This document shows positions 9,308 to 18,050 of a stretch of 64,000 nt of DNA, in pieces. This stretch comes from Leisingera sp. SS27 (GTDB taxonomy: Bacteria > Pseudomonadota > Alphaproteobacteria > Rhodobacterales > Rhodobacteraceae): NCBI RefSeq assembly GCF_028368855.1, contig NZ_JAQNCY010000009.1, positions 87,889-151,888 of the forward strand. Direction: 5' to 3'. Under the pieces are notes generated by a model. It ran no database searches. It was not told where the DNA came from and saw only the letters and a list, made by a program, of their open reading frames with translations. Position numbers and translations under genes: made by a program. Numbering within the stretch: the stretch's first letter is position 1; every line of letters starts with the position of its first letter.

Positions 9308-9781
9308 ATGCAGATCAGAGAGTTCCGCCCCGAAGACGCTGCAGCGCTGGCGCAGATCTTTCATGACGCGGTCCATGTCATAGGCGCCCGGGACTACAGT
9401 CCCGAACAGCTCAGCGCCTGGAGCCCGGAGCCTGCCCCGGCAGAGGTTTGGGCCAGCCGCGCCGCTGATGGCCGCCGGGTCTTTGTCGCCGCGGATGCGC
9501 AGGACCAGCCGCAGGCTTTCATCGAACTGGAGACGGACGGGCATATCGACTGTTTCTACTGCCAGCCTGAGGCGGCGGGCACCGGTACGGGAGCGATGCT
9601 GTACGAGCGGCTGGAAGCCGAAGCCCGCAGTCTCGGTCTCACCGCACTTTTTGTGGAGGCCAGCGAGGCTGCCCGCCGGTTCTTTCTGCGCCGGGGGTTT
9701 ACGGCTGAAACCCGGCGCGAAATCGAACGCCGCGGAGTGACCCTGCATAACTACCAGATGACCAAGCAACTCACCCGCTGA
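9308..9781 (+). CDS. GNAT-family N-acetyltransferase
   Basis: 157 residues, cytoplasmic. It starts MQIREFRPEDAAALAQIFHDAVH and carries the weak acetyl-CoA pyrophosphate loop PEAAGTGTGAMLYERLEAEA, then FVEASEAARRFFLRRGF, as in YafP-like acetyltransferases. AAGGG lies seven bases before the start. The substrate is unknown; toxins, amino acids or aminoglycoside-like small molecules are all possible for this subgroup. It stands between the yebC terminator and a convergent gene. Confidence 0.87.
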   Translation: MQIREFRPEDAAALAQIFHDAVHVIGARDYSPEQLSAWSPEPAPAEVWASRAADGRRVFVAADAQDQPQAFIELETDGHIDCFYCQPEAAGTGTGAMLYERLEAEARSLGLTALFVEASEAARRFFLRRGFTAETRREIERRGVTLHNYQMTKQLTR

Positions 9782-9805
9782 CCTTCGGTGCCGAGGTGTC
9801 AGTGA

Positions 9806-10654
9806 TCAGCGCGTGCCCGCTCTGATGAGCCCGCCACGATGCAACTCATCTCTGCTGGGCACCCATAGCTCTGCGCTGGGCATTTCAAATATCTGTTCAG
9901 CAAACTCCATACTGACCCCTTGCTGCAGCAGGAAGGCGCGATCCTTCTCTTGTTCGCGCCGCAGGTCGATCTGCGGCAGCCCGCTCTCGAACTGCAGCGC
10001 ATAGCTGTGAAAGCCGAGCTGCCCGCCGGTCCCCAATGTGCGCTGGCTGCCAGCGGCAAAAACCAGCGTGCAGGCAGAAGCGCATAGCCCTGCCGCACGG
10101 GTGTTCCAGCCCTGCTCAAGGATCAGCCGTGCAGCGCCGCGGGCCTCGGCAATCAGCCCGCCGGGGCCGGTCAGATCCATCTGCATCAGGCCCGGGTTGT
10201 CTTCGGCCAACTTCCGCAGCCGTTTTGTCAGGCCAAAGGTAATTTCGCCGTCAAAGACCAGCGTCCTGCCATCCGCGGAAACCGTGAGCTGATAAAGTGC
10301 CTCACGCTCCAGCCTCAACTGCTCGGCATAGGCAGGCTCCTCCACCTCGCGGGCAATCAGCAGGGCATCCCACCACTGGGTCAGCGACGCAAAACCCGCA
10401 AACAGCAGCAGCAGGTAACCGCCCCAGACCGGGGCCATGGCACCGGTGCTGCGGACATGGTCGTCAGCGCTGAGCTGATAGGCGCGAAACTGCCACAGGT
10501 GGAGCAGCGCATCGGCCGCCATCAGCGCATAGGCCAGTATCAGCGGCAGTTTGATCCATTGGTTCAGCGCCAGCCAAACCAGCAGCACAGCTGCCCGCGG
10601 CAGCACCACCTGCAGCGCCAGGCTGCGGGGCAGGGCGGCAGGGGCGCCCTTCAT
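9806..10654 (-). CDS. Membrane protein with ClpP/crotonase-like periplasmic domain (COG3904 type)
   Basis: 282 residues from the ATG at 10654. The first 120 residues hold three to four hydrophobic segments. After a linker, residues about 155-260 show the ClpP/crotonase-like core: a strand with GEITFGLTKRLRKL, then DLTGPGGLIAEARGAARLI, CASACTLVFAAGSQR and LGFHSYAL. The Ser in CASAC and the His in GFHSY fit a Ser-His protease-like site. It starts 13 bases downstream of the nitroreductase stop, so the two are probably co-transcribed. Function unknown; similar proteins are annotated only as predicted periplasmic proteins. Confidence 0.72.
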   Translation of the reverse strand: MKGAPAALPRSLALQVVLPRAAVLLVWLALNQWIKLPLILAYALMAADALLHLWQFRAYQLSADDHVRSTGAMAPVWGGYLLLLFAGFASLTQWWDALLIAREVEEPAYAEQLRLEREALYQLTVSADGRTLVFDGEITFGLTKRLRKLAEDNPGLMQMDLTGPGGLIAEARGAARLILEQGWNTRAAGLCASACTLVFAAGSQRTLGTGGQLGFHSYALQFESGLPQIDLRREQEKDRAFLLQQGVSMEFAEQIFEMPSAELWVPSRDELHRGGLIRAGTR

Positions 10655-10667
10655 CCTGCAGCCGGTT

Positions 10668-11360
10668 TCATTCAAACACCTGGCAGATCTGCTCCAGCGG
10701 CTTCTTGAGCTTGGCAACGGAAGGCACCACGGCATCCTCTGCCGGGTGGCCCGCAGCGATGATCATAGTGGGTTTTTCTGAAGGAGGGCGGCCAAGGGCG
10801 CCGTTCAGGAATTTCATCGGGTTCGGCGTGTGGGTCAATGTGCACAGCCCAGCCGTATGCAGCGCCGTCAGCAGCACACCGGTGGCAATGTTCACGCTTT
10901 CTGGCACATAGTAATTCTTGTATCGCGTGCCATCCGCAAACTCTCCCCAGCGCTGGGCAAATACCACGATCAGCCAGGGCGCTGTGGTCAGATGCGGCTT
11001 ATCGGCAGTGGTGCCGATTGGCTCCAGCGCCTTGATCCACTCATCACCGGCGCCGCCCGCATAAAACCGGCGCTCTTCCTCCTCGGCCTCTGCGCGGATC
11101 TGCGACTTCAGCGCGGGGTCGGAGATTGCGGCAAAGAACCATGGCTGGTGATTGGCGCCCGAGGGTGCGGTTCCGGCGGCACGGATGCACGTCTCGACCA
11201 CTGCCCGCGGCACGGGCTGTTCGGTGAAGTCCCGCACCGTGTGCCGCCGTTGCATATGCGCCAGGAACGCAGCGGCCTTTTCCTGCATCTGAGCGTCGGA
11301 ATATTCCGCCCTGTCGGGGAGCGGCAGCGGATCATAGCTGAGCGCGTCTTTGGCAAACAT
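10668..11360 (-). CDS. Nitroreductase-family flavoprotein, iodotyrosine-deiodinase-like
   Basis: 230 residues. An FMN-dependent nitroreductase fold protein: RRHTVRDFTEQPVP and APSGANHQPWFFAAI give the FMN phosphate and ring contacts. The later part KNYYVPESVNIATGVLLTALHTAGLC..THTPNPMKFLNGALGRP..EKPTMIIAAGHP matches the arrangement of iodotyrosine deiodinases, including the long active-site lid (residues about 90-130) typical of that subgroup. Reductive dehalogenation of an aromatic compound is therefore possible. This is inference from subgroup similarity, not shown by the gene context. Confidence 0.85.
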   Translation of the reverse strand: MFAKDALSYDPLPLPDRAEYSDAQMQEKAAAFLAHMQRRHTVRDFTEQPVPRAVVETCIRAAGTAPSGANHQPWFFAAISDPALKSQIRAEAEEEERRFYAGGAGDEWIKALEPIGTTADKPHLTTAPWLIVVFAQRWGEFADGTRYKNYYVPESVNIATGVLLTALHTAGLCTLTHTPNPMKFLNGALGRPPSEKPTMIIAAGHPAEDAVVPSVAKLKKPLEQICQVFE

Positions 11361-11376
11361 AGGCGGTCTTTCCGGA

Positions 11377-12261
11377 TTAGCTCTGCGTCAAATACTCTCT
11401 TGCCGATTTCTGCACGGCGCGGGTCACCTCGGCAAGGGCCGGGGCCATCACCCGCGCCACCTGCCAGGTCAGCGGCACCGGCAGCGTGGTCTCCGGGATC
11501 AGCGGCACCAGACGGCCCGCGCGGATGTCCCCTTCAACCATTGCCAGCGGGTTCATCCCCCAGCCCAGGCCTGCCGCGGCCGCATCAATGAACGCCTGTG
11601 TCGATGGCAGAAAATGCGCGGGCGGTGCCAGACCGGGGGCCACATTGCGCTCCAGCCACAGCCGCTGCAGGTTGTCCTTGGCGTTAAAGATCAGGCAAGG
11701 GGCCTTTGCGGCGGCCTCCGGTGTCACCCCGCCGGGAAACCAGCGGTCCATAAAGGCCGGGCTTGTGGTTGCCACATACTCCGGCGCACCCAGCGGATAG
11801 GCGTCAAAACCGGTCACGGGTTTGGAACTGGCGGTCACAGCAGCAGAGACCTCGCCGCGTTTCAGCCATTCGGCGCTGTAGTCCTGGTCATCCACCAAGA
11901 GATCGAACAGCACGCCCTCCACCGCGGCCATCGCATCAATGAACCAGCTCGCCAGGCTGTCGGCAGTGACCGCAATCCGCAGCCGTACCGGGCCGTGGCC
12001 TGCCTCCAGCGCCAGTTCCCGCGCCAGCTGCGCTTCCAGCAGGCCAATGTCTTCGGCATGTTTGGCAATCCTGAGGCCTGCCGTTGTGCCGGTGCAGGGC
12101 GATCCGCGCAGTACCAGCGCGGTGCCGGTCCTGTCCTCCAGCGCCTTGATCCGCTGTGAAATGGCTGAAGGCGTCACATTCAGGGAATGCGCCGCCGCCT
12201 CAAACGAGCCAAGACGCAGCACCGCGCTCAGTGCTGCCAGCTGGCTGGGGTCCATCTGCAT
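11377..12261 (-). CDS. argP: LysR-type regulator, ArgP/LysG family
   Basis: 294 residues from the ATG at 12261 (MQMDPSQLAALSAVLRLGSF). The N-terminal winged helix shows SFEAAAHSLNVTPSAISQRIKALEDRTGTALVLRG, and the C-terminal effector domain is of LysR type. It is divergent from the LysE/ArgO exporter at 12351 with about 90 bases between them, the classic argP-argO or lysG-lysE arrangement, in which the regulator senses Lys/Arg and switches on the exporter. An alternative ATG at 12255 is possible. Confidence 0.92.
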   Translation of the reverse strand: MQMDPSQLAALSAVLRLGSFEAAAHSLNVTPSAISQRIKALEDRTGTALVLRGSPCTGTTAGLRIAKHAEDIGLLEAQLARELALEAGHGPVRLRIAVTADSLASWFIDAMAAVEGVLFDLLVDDQDYSAEWLKRGEVSAAVTASSKPVTGFDAYPLGAPEYVATTSPAFMDRWFPGGVTPEAAAKAPCLIFNAKDNLQRLWLERNVAPGLAPPAHFLPSTQAFIDAAAAGLGWGMNPLAMVEGDIRAGRLVPLIPETTLPVPLTWQVARVMAPALAEVTRAVQKSAREYLTQS

Positions 12262-12350
12262 TAGAAGCTCTAATCTACCCTTAAGCTCTTTAACTGGATT
12301 AATGTCATGGCGGGCGGTAGTCAAACCCCATCACAACGATGGAGACTGCA

Positions 12351-12953
12351 ATGCCCCCCAGCCTGATTGCCGGATTTGCCCTTGGCCTCAGCCTGATCAT
12401 GGCGATCGGCGCCCAGAATGCCTTTGTCTTGCGCCAGGGATTGCGGCGCCAGCATGTGTTCTGGATCTGCCTGACCTGTGCCGGGTCCGACGCGCTGCTG
12501 ATAACCGCGGGGGTCCTGGGCTTCGGTTCCCTGGCGGTGGCGGTGCCCTGGTTCGAGCAGGCGATGCGCTGGGGCGGCGCGGCCTTCCTGATCTGGTACG
12601 GTGCCCGCGCCCTGCGCAGCGCCTGGCGCGGAGGCGAAACGCTGGAGGCCGCGCAAGAAGGTGCAGGCGCGGCGCTGCTGCCGGTGCTGGCCACCGTTCT
12701 GGCGCTCACTTGGCTGAACCCACATGTCTATCTGGACACGGTGGTTCTGCTGGGCTCGATCTCTGCCCAGTATCCCGACCCGCTGATTTTCGCCGCCGGA
12801 GCCGCCGTCGCCAGCTTCACATTCTTCTTCTCACTGGGCTATGGCGCCAGCCTGCTGGCCCCGGTCTTTGCCCGCCCGCGCGCCTGGCAGATGCTGGACG
12901 CCCTCGTCGGCCTCACGATGTGGGCGATTGCCGCCAAGCTCCTGTTGATGTGA
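12351..12953 (+). CDS. argO: LysE/ArgO-family amino acid exporter
   Basis: 200 residues from the ATG at 12351, chosen because GGAG lies six bases upstream; an ATG at 12339 lacks a site. Inner-membrane exporter of basic amino acids with six helices. The LysE signatures are MAIGAQNAFVLRQGLRRQH and LTWLNPHVYLDTVVLLGS. Divergent from argP, which is expected to activate it when arginine or lysine accumulates. Confidence 0.94.
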   Translation: MPPSLIAGFALGLSLIMAIGAQNAFVLRQGLRRQHVFWICLTCAGSDALLITAGVLGFGSLAVAVPWFEQAMRWGGAAFLIWYGARALRSAWRGGETLEAAQEGAGAALLPVLATVLALTWLNPHVYLDTVVLLGSISAQYPDPLIFAAGAAVASFTFFFSLGYGASLLAPVFARPRAWQMLDALVGLTMWAIAAKLLLM

Positions 12954-12963
12954 CGAATAGCAC

Positions 12964-12996
12964 TTGTGCGCAGGCGGGCCTAACGCCTGCGCACAA
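12964..12996. terminator. Strong hairpin after argO
   Basis: Thirteen-base perfect stem TTGTGCGCAGGCG/CGCCTGCGCACAA with a 7-base loop, 10 bases after the argO stop. Only a short A run follows on the + strand and no T run, so it could be a terminator or an mRNA 3' end stabiliser. Confidence 0.7.
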
Positions 12997-13037
12997 AAGC
13001 CCTACCTTTCCCCCATGACAGCCGACAGGAGGGAAGG

Positions 13038-13982
13038 ATGAGCTGGAACCCGGCACTGGAACCGCAATGCCCTGATGCGGGCAGCCTTGATGCCATCGAG
13101 ACGGTGATCATTCCGCGCGCCCGCGACATCGGCGGATTTGAGGTCCGCCGTGCGCTGCCTGCACCGCGCCGCCAGATGGTCGGGCCGTTCATCTTCTTCG
13201 ACCAGGCCGGGCCTGCCGAGTTTTTGACCGGCCAGGGCATCGACGTGCGCCCGCATCCCCATATCGGCCTCGGAACTGTCACCTACCTCTATCAGGGCGA
13301 GTTTGAGCACATGGACTCCCTCGGCACGCACCAGATGATCTATCCGGGCGAGGTGAACTGGATGGTTGCGGGACAGGGCGTCTCCCATTCCGAGCGCACC
13401 TCTGCCGCAACCCGCCAGAACCCAAGCAGCCTGTTCGGCATTCAGACCTGGATCGCGCTGCCCGACAGTCACGAAGATGTTCCAGCGGCCTTTGAGCACC
13501 ATGGCAAGGAGGCGCTGCCGGTACTGGAGGGCGAGGGCAAGACCGTGCGCCTGATCCTCGGCAATGCCTGGGGTGAGAAAGCCCCGGCAACCCTTTATTC
13601 AGAAACCTTTTATGCCGATGTGATGCTGCACCCGGGTGCCAGGCTGCCGCTGCCTACCGATCACGAGGACCGGGGGCTCTATGTTACGCAAGGCTCGGTG
13701 CAGATCGCCGGCGACACCTTTGAGGCGGGCCGCATGATGGTGTTCCGCCCTGGCGATGAGATCACCGTGACCGCCGGGCCTGAGGGCGCCCGGCTGATGG
13801 CGCTGGGCGGTGAGACGCTGAACGGGCCGCGTTATATCTGGTGGAATTTCGTTGCCTCCTCACGCGACCGGATCGAAGCGGCCAAGGTTTCCTGGGCTGC
13901 AGGCGACTGGCGGCATGGCCGCTTCCAGCTGCCGCCCGGCGATGACGAAGAATTTATCCCGCTTCCCGAGGGCCGGAAATAA
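13038..13982 (+). CDS. Pirin-family protein
   Basis: 314 residues. A bicupin of the pirin family: the metal site HPHIGLGTVTYLYQGEFEH plus GVSHSE in the N-terminal cupin is intact, and the second cupin lies at about residues 180-290. Bacterial pirins include quercetin dioxygenases and stress-linked redox proteins; the actual substrate is unknown. GGAGGGAAGG precedes the ATG directly. The length of 314 is longer than YhhW-type pirins (about 230) and matches the long subfamily. Confidence 0.94.
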   Translation: MSWNPALEPQCPDAGSLDAIETVIIPRARDIGGFEVRRALPAPRRQMVGPFIFFDQAGPAEFLTGQGIDVRPHPHIGLGTVTYLYQGEFEHMDSLGTHQMIYPGEVNWMVAGQGVSHSERTSAATRQNPSSLFGIQTWIALPDSHEDVPAAFEHHGKEALPVLEGEGKTVRLILGNAWGEKAPATLYSETFYADVMLHPGARLPLPTDHEDRGLYVTQGSVQIAGDTFEAGRMMVFRPGDEITVTAGPEGARLMALGGETLNGPRYIWWNFVASSRDRIEAAKVSWAAGDWRHGRFQLPPGDDEEFIPLPEGRK

Positions 13983-14032
13983 TTCACATGTGAAGCCTTG
14001 CGCCGCCGCCCGAACGGGTGTTCTGTCAGCCC

Positions 14033-14953
14033 ATGAGCCAATCCTCCGCCCCCGTCCAGCATGCACAGAACCCGCTCAGGGGCGTGTTCTGGATGGTTGT
14101 GACCGGCCTCTGCTTCGTGGCGGTGACAGCTCTGGTCAAATCGCTCGGCACCCGCATCCCGCCTGCCGAAAGCGCCTTTTTGAGGTATCTCCTCGGGCTG
14201 GTGTTCCTGATCCCGATGGCTGGCGCGCTGCGCAGGGCGCATCTCACCCCGCGTCTTTGGGCGCTGTTTGCCGGACGCGGTGTGGTGCACACGGCGGGTG
14301 TGATCCTGTGGTTCTACGCCATGACGCAGATCCCGCTGGCTGAAGTCACGGCGATGAACTACCTGTCGCCGGTCTATGTCACGCTGGGAGCTGCCCTGTT
14401 CCTGGGGGAGAAGCTGGCCTTCCGCCGCATCTCCGCCATCGCTGTTGCGCTGATCGGCGCGCTGATCATCCTGCGTCCGGGCTTCCGTGAGGTCTCCTCT
14501 GGCCACATCGCCATGCTGTTCACAGCGGTTTCCTTTGGTGCCTCCTACCTGATCGCCAAGTTCACCGTTGGCAGCAACAGTCCGGCGGTGGTGGTTGGGA
14601 TGCTGTCGGTCTTTGTCACCATCGGCCTTGCCCCCTTTGCCCTGGCAGTCTGGGTGACACCGACACTGGCAGAGGTTGCGATCCTTTTCGGTGTCGCCTG
14701 CTTCGCCACCGCGGGCCACTACACCATGACATTGGCCTTTGCCGCCGCGCCTGTGGCTGTCACCCAGCCGGTCACATTCCTGCAGCTGGTCTGGGCCACT
14801 CTGCTGGGCGCCTTGGCCTTTGGGGAGCCTGCAGACATCTGGGTCGTCTCCGGCGGCGGGCTGATCCTGGCTGCGGTCAGTTTCATTTCCCTGCGTGAAG
14901 CCAGGATCAAAAAGAAGGCTCTTTCATCTTCCGGTAATGCCGCGGGCGTTTAA
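14033..14953 (+). CDS. DMT-superfamily transporter (EamA)
   Basis: 306 residues from the ATG at 14033. Two EamA repeats give about ten transmembrane helices: the first includes ESAFLRYLLGLVFLIPMAG and TAVNYLSPVYVTLGAALFLGEKL-like sequence, the second GHYTMTLAFAAAPVAVTQPVTFLQLVWATLLGALAFGEP. The C-terminus is Lys-rich and cytoplasmic. Substrate unknown; families of this type export amino acids, riboflavin or related metabolites. Distinct from the second DMT gene at 48470. Confidence 0.9.
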   Translation: MSQSSAPVQHAQNPLRGVFWMVVTGLCFVAVTALVKSLGTRIPPAESAFLRYLLGLVFLIPMAGALRRAHLTPRLWALFAGRGVVHTAGVILWFYAMTQIPLAEVTAMNYLSPVYVTLGAALFLGEKLAFRRISAIAVALIGALIILRPGFREVSSGHIAMLFTAVSFGASYLIAKFTVGSNSPAVVVGMLSVFVTIGLAPFALAVWVTPTLAEVAILFGVACFATAGHYTMTLAFAAAPVAVTQPVTFLQLVWATLLGALAFGEPADIWVVSGGGLILAAVSFISLREARIKKKALSSSGNAAGV

Positions 14954-15018
14954 TCGCCTTGTTGACGTTACTGACCCTGGTAGCCTCTTGCGCCTGCGGA
15001 GGATTGCAGGAGCCTTGA

Positions 15019-16032
15019 ATGATGAAATGCCTTTGGCTGCCTGCACTGCTGCTGGCAGCATTTCTTAATCTGGCGGAGGCCCAGGCGGGTGCCAGGATCT
15101 GCAATGATACGGATGCCTTGCACCATCTGGCAGTGGTCCTGCGCGACCGTGGCGGCTGGGTGGCGCAGGGCTGGCAGCATCTGCATCCGGGTGAATGCAT
15201 GGAGGCGGCGCCGCGCCAGTATCAGGGCAAGTTTCTCTATTTCCGCTCCGAAAGCCCCGGATACCGTTTCCGTGATGACAGTGTGCGGTTCTGTACTGCA
15301 CCGGGCCGGTTCCGCATCCCGCATGGTGGCGATTGCACCGGCGAAAATCAGGTGCCCCTGCGCTTTGCCAAGGCATCCTCAGATCAGAAGGTCTTGCTCA
15401 GTAAACGCTCAGCCGGCGGTGCGGGACGGGCTGCGGCACGGGGGAAGGACCCGCATCATCTGCGGACAGGCGGGCAGCACTATACGGCTGAGGTCATCTT
15501 TCAGGGCTGCAGGCTGAACCCCCGCAAGGAAACCGCTACCTGCCAGTTCGTTGGCGACGGCATGGAGCTCGCCGCACAGGGCCGGCTGCAGGTCAGCGAC
15601 CCGCTCTTTACCTACTTGCTGGGTGTGCTGCGCGGCACTTCAATGGTGATCGACGGCGAGATGACCTCCCGTTTCGGGTCGTTCGGTGAACTGGATCTTC
15701 ACAGCGTGACGCCGCGGGTGCCGGGCCGCCTGGATGAAATCTTGCATCAGATGCAGGGCCGGTGGCAGTCTGAGCGCAATCCGCTCGACCGGTTCATCGT
15801 TTCCGGTGCCGTGCGCCGGGCCAGCTATGGAGGGCGCCAGATGACGCCGGAGTTCCTCTCGGTGCGGACCAGCTGTGAAGGGAAGGCGCGCGGTGAGGGT
15901 GAGTATCTCCAGGCCTGGGACAGTCTGCGCGGAAGCAGCCTTTGCTACCGGATCGAGGCGCTGACACAGGACCGGATAACGCTGGTCTATATTCCCAATG
16001 GCATCCGGCTGGACTACCGGCGGATTCGCTGA
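15019..16032 (+). CDS. Secreted protein with N-terminal DUF1036-like domain
   Basis: 337 residues. A signal peptide (MMKCLWLPALLLAAFLNLAEAQA) precedes a Cys-containing domain ICNDTDALHHLAVVLRDRGGWVAQGWQHLHPGEC, which resembles DUF1036: small periplasmic domains in alphaproteobacteria. A linker at about residues 130-160 is followed by a second region of 180 residues (EVIFQGCRLNPRKETATCQFVGDGMELAA...) that I do not recognise. Six or more cysteines suggest disulfides. It is convergent with betI. Function unknown. Confidence 0.78.
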   Translation: MMKCLWLPALLLAAFLNLAEAQAGARICNDTDALHHLAVVLRDRGGWVAQGWQHLHPGECMEAAPRQYQGKFLYFRSESPGYRFRDDSVRFCTAPGRFRIPHGGDCTGENQVPLRFAKASSDQKVLLSKRSAGGAGRAAARGKDPHHLRTGGQHYTAEVIFQGCRLNPRKETATCQFVGDGMELAAQGRLQVSDPLFTYLLGVLRGTSMVIDGEMTSRFGSFGELDLHSVTPRVPGRLDEILHQMQGRWQSERNPLDRFIVSGAVRRASYGGRQMTPEFLSVRTSCEGKARGEGEYLQAWDSLRGSSLCYRIEALTQDRITLVYIPNGIRLDYRRIR

Positions 16033-16033
16033 A

Positions 16034-16055
16034 CCCCTGACCCCAGGATCAGGGG
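16034..16055. terminator. Bidirectional hairpin between convergent genes
   Basis: Seven-base perfect stem CCCCTGA/TCAGGGG with an 8-base loop between the DUF1036 gene and betI. Its right arm overlaps the last codons of betI. Confidence 0.55.
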
Positions 16056-16624
16056 ATCACCAGGTCCACCACCCGGTGCGCCGCGGCACGGGCCTCATCC
16101 GGGTCCAGCGCTTCTTCCGACTGTGCCGCCTGCAGCCAGACCCCGTCCATGTAGCACTGCAGCGCCTGGCGCGCGGTCTCCACCCGGTCCTCTGGCAGCA
16201 GGGCCCGCAGTTCGGCAAGGAAATGGCTGCGGACCCGGGCCCGGTTGATTCGATGCAGGCGGCTGAGGCGCGTTGAGTAAGGGGCATTTGCCCAGAACTG
16301 CATCCAGATGCTGCACTGGGGGACGGTGAACAGACCGTCCGCAAAGTTCGCATCCATCACCGCATACAAGCGCTCGCGCGGGGTGCGCGCGGTTGCATAG
16401 CCTGCACTCATCGCTTGCCGCAGCTTGCCCAGAAGGTGCAGCATGGTGGCTTCCATCAGCCCTTCCTTGGAGCCGAAATAATAGTTGATGGAGGCCGCTG
16501 ACGCTCCGGCTTCCCGTGCGATTTCTGCCATGGTTACAACACCGTAGCCGCGCTTGTGCACGGCAACGATGGTGGCTTCGATCAGCTCTTCGTTGCGGAT
16601 GTCCCGGATGCGTTTCCTGCTCAT
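16049..16624 (-). CDS. betI: TetR-family repressor BetI
   Basis: 191 residues from the ATG at 16624 (MSRKRIRDIRNEELIEATI). The TetR helix-turn-helix is clear: GYGVVTMAEIAREAGASAASINYYFGSKEGLM. The C-terminal domain (FADGLFTVPQCSIWMQFWA..) matches BetI rather than generic TetR proteins. BetI represses the bet genes and releases DNA when choline is present. Here it is divergent from betT, with a BetI-like palindrome at 16684 in the 159-base gap. In E. coli betI is co-directional with betBA, so the divergent arrangement differs. Confidence 0.93.
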   Translation of the reverse strand: MSRKRIRDIRNEELIEATIVAVHKRGYGVVTMAEIAREAGASAASINYYFGSKEGLMEATMLHLLGKLRQAMSAGYATARTPRERLYAVMDANFADGLFTVPQCSIWMQFWANAPYSTRLSRLHRINRARVRSHFLAELRALLPEDRVETARQALQCYMDGVWLQAAQSEEALDPDEARAAAHRVVDLVIP

Positions 16625-16683
16625 GATTAAGTTGTGCGGCAATTGGGGCGGCGTTTCAACTGTTGTTCGCGCGATTCTGAAAC

Positions 16684-16703
16684 TTGAATGACCGTTTAAA
16701 AAA
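16684..16703. promoter_or_regulatory. BetI-type operator
   Basis: TTGAATGACCGTTTAAAAAA matches 15 of 20 positions of the palindrome TTGATTGAACGTTCAATCAA, which I recall as the enterobacterial BetI motif. It lies between betI and betT, about 80 bases upstream of betT, where a shared operator is expected. Confidence 0.55.
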
Positions 16704-16783
16704 CTGTTTGGCGCTTCAGTCTGCTGTGATATGTAACCGATCCATGTCTGAGGGCGGAAACCGCCCGGAAATGGGAGGGACAT

Positions 16784-17992
16784 ATGACTTCAATCATCTC
16801 GTTCGGGATTCTGCTGGCCTTTGCGCTGGTGGCGTTCTGCGTGATCAAGTGGTGGAACGTCCGCAACGTCGGCGTGACCCCCGTTCACCTTTTCACCTTC
16901 ATCGCAATCCTGTTCACCTCCGGTCTGGACGTGGGCCTGATCATGTTCCCGCTGGCCTGGGACTTCCCGCTCTATGCGGACACCGCGGCGGAACCGGCCT
17001 ATGGCTTCACCAACCCGCTTGCGCTGGAGTTCGGCTTCTGGGGCTTCCTGATCTGGGGCTTCTATTTCCTGACAACCTTCTATTTCTGCGTGGTGGAACC
17101 GCGGGTGAAGTTCTTTGAGATCCCGCTGGTGAAATGGATCAACAACATCGTGATCATCGGCACCTGCGCCTTCACCGGCGCGCTGTTCCTGATCTACCTG
17201 CCGTATTACGCCACCTTCATGGGTGACGGCGAAACCGTGATCCCGGCTTTCTATGTCATCACCTTCCTGGTGATCCTGTTTGCCGCCTTCTCCTCCACCG
17301 ACATCAAATACGTTCGTATTCTGTCGGTCGGCTCCACTGCGCTGTTCCTGGCGCTGATCCTGGGCATGTGGGCCTATGCAGGCATGGGCCTTGGCGCCTT
17401 TGCGGACACAGCGTCCAACATCGGCGGCTACTTCGCCAACATCCACAAATTCATCCTGCCGCTGACCGACTATCATGAATTCTACCTGTTCTGGTGGTTC
17501 GCGTGGTCGATCATGATCGGCCAGTTCACCTCCCGCTTTGTCGGCGGTCTGCGCACCTGGCAGGTTCTGGCAGCGCTGCTGATCTTCCCGTCGATCCCGC
17601 TGGGTGTGTGGTTCTCGGTCCTGTACTACTACCACCTGAACAGCATCGAAACGACGCTGCTGATCAACGTCTCCATGGTCGCTGTGGGCATCATCTTTGT
17701 GGTCAACTCCTTTGACTCGCTGATCCGCCTTTACACCGACAACCTGAACCTGACGGCCAAGCGTTTCGGCACCATTCCTTACGTGCTCGGCAACGCGGTT
17801 GTGCTCTTTGGCCTGACCCTGGCATTCCAGAGCCAGTGGCTGCAGATCCAGTGGATCGGCACCATCGTGATCGCCATCTACGTGGCCTGCCTGGCTTACA
17901 TCGTGGCCTTCAAGCGCAGCGAAGTCATGAGCATCGACGCCTCGCCCGAGGAAAACACGCTCGACTTCGAAAAGATCAAGACAGCCCACTAA
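16784..17992 (+). CDS. betT: Short BCCT-like choline transporter
   Basis: 402 residues, about 11-12 transmembrane helices. It is related to the betaine/choline/carnitine transporters but is much shorter than the usual 500-680 residues. Residues about 230-275 (EFYLFWWFAWSIMIGQFTSRF..LRTWQVLAALLIFPSIPLGVWFSVL) match the BCCT helix-8 region. The glycine-rich VAEP helix appears only as FCVVEP near residue 107. GGGAGGGACAT precedes the ATG. It is the first gene of the betTCBA operon, so choline or choline-O-sulfate uptake is the likely role; a homologue in Ruegeria is reported as the choline transporter (from memory). Confidence 0.8.
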   Translation: MTSIISFGILLAFALVAFCVIKWWNVRNVGVTPVHLFTFIAILFTSGLDVGLIMFPLAWDFPLYADTAAEPAYGFTNPLALEFGFWGFLIWGFYFLTTFYFCVVEPRVKFFEIPLVKWINNIVIIGTCAFTGALFLIYLPYYATFMGDGETVIPAFYVITFLVILFAAFSSTDIKYVRILSVGSTALFLALILGMWAYAGMGLGAFADTASNIGGYFANIHKFILPLTDYHEFYLFWWFAWSIMIGQFTSRFVGGLRTWQVLAALLIFPSIPLGVWFSVLYYYHLNSIETTLLINVSMVAVGIIFVVNSFDSLIRLYTDNLNLTAKRFGTIPYVLGNAVVLFGLTLAFQSQWLQIQWIGTIVIAIYVACLAYIVAFKRSEVMSIDASPEENTLDFEKIKTAH

Positions 17993-18050
17993 GGGCGGTC
18001 TCCCGGCTGGGCCCCAAGTTTCCCCGAATGACGGGACCGGCCACCAAACT

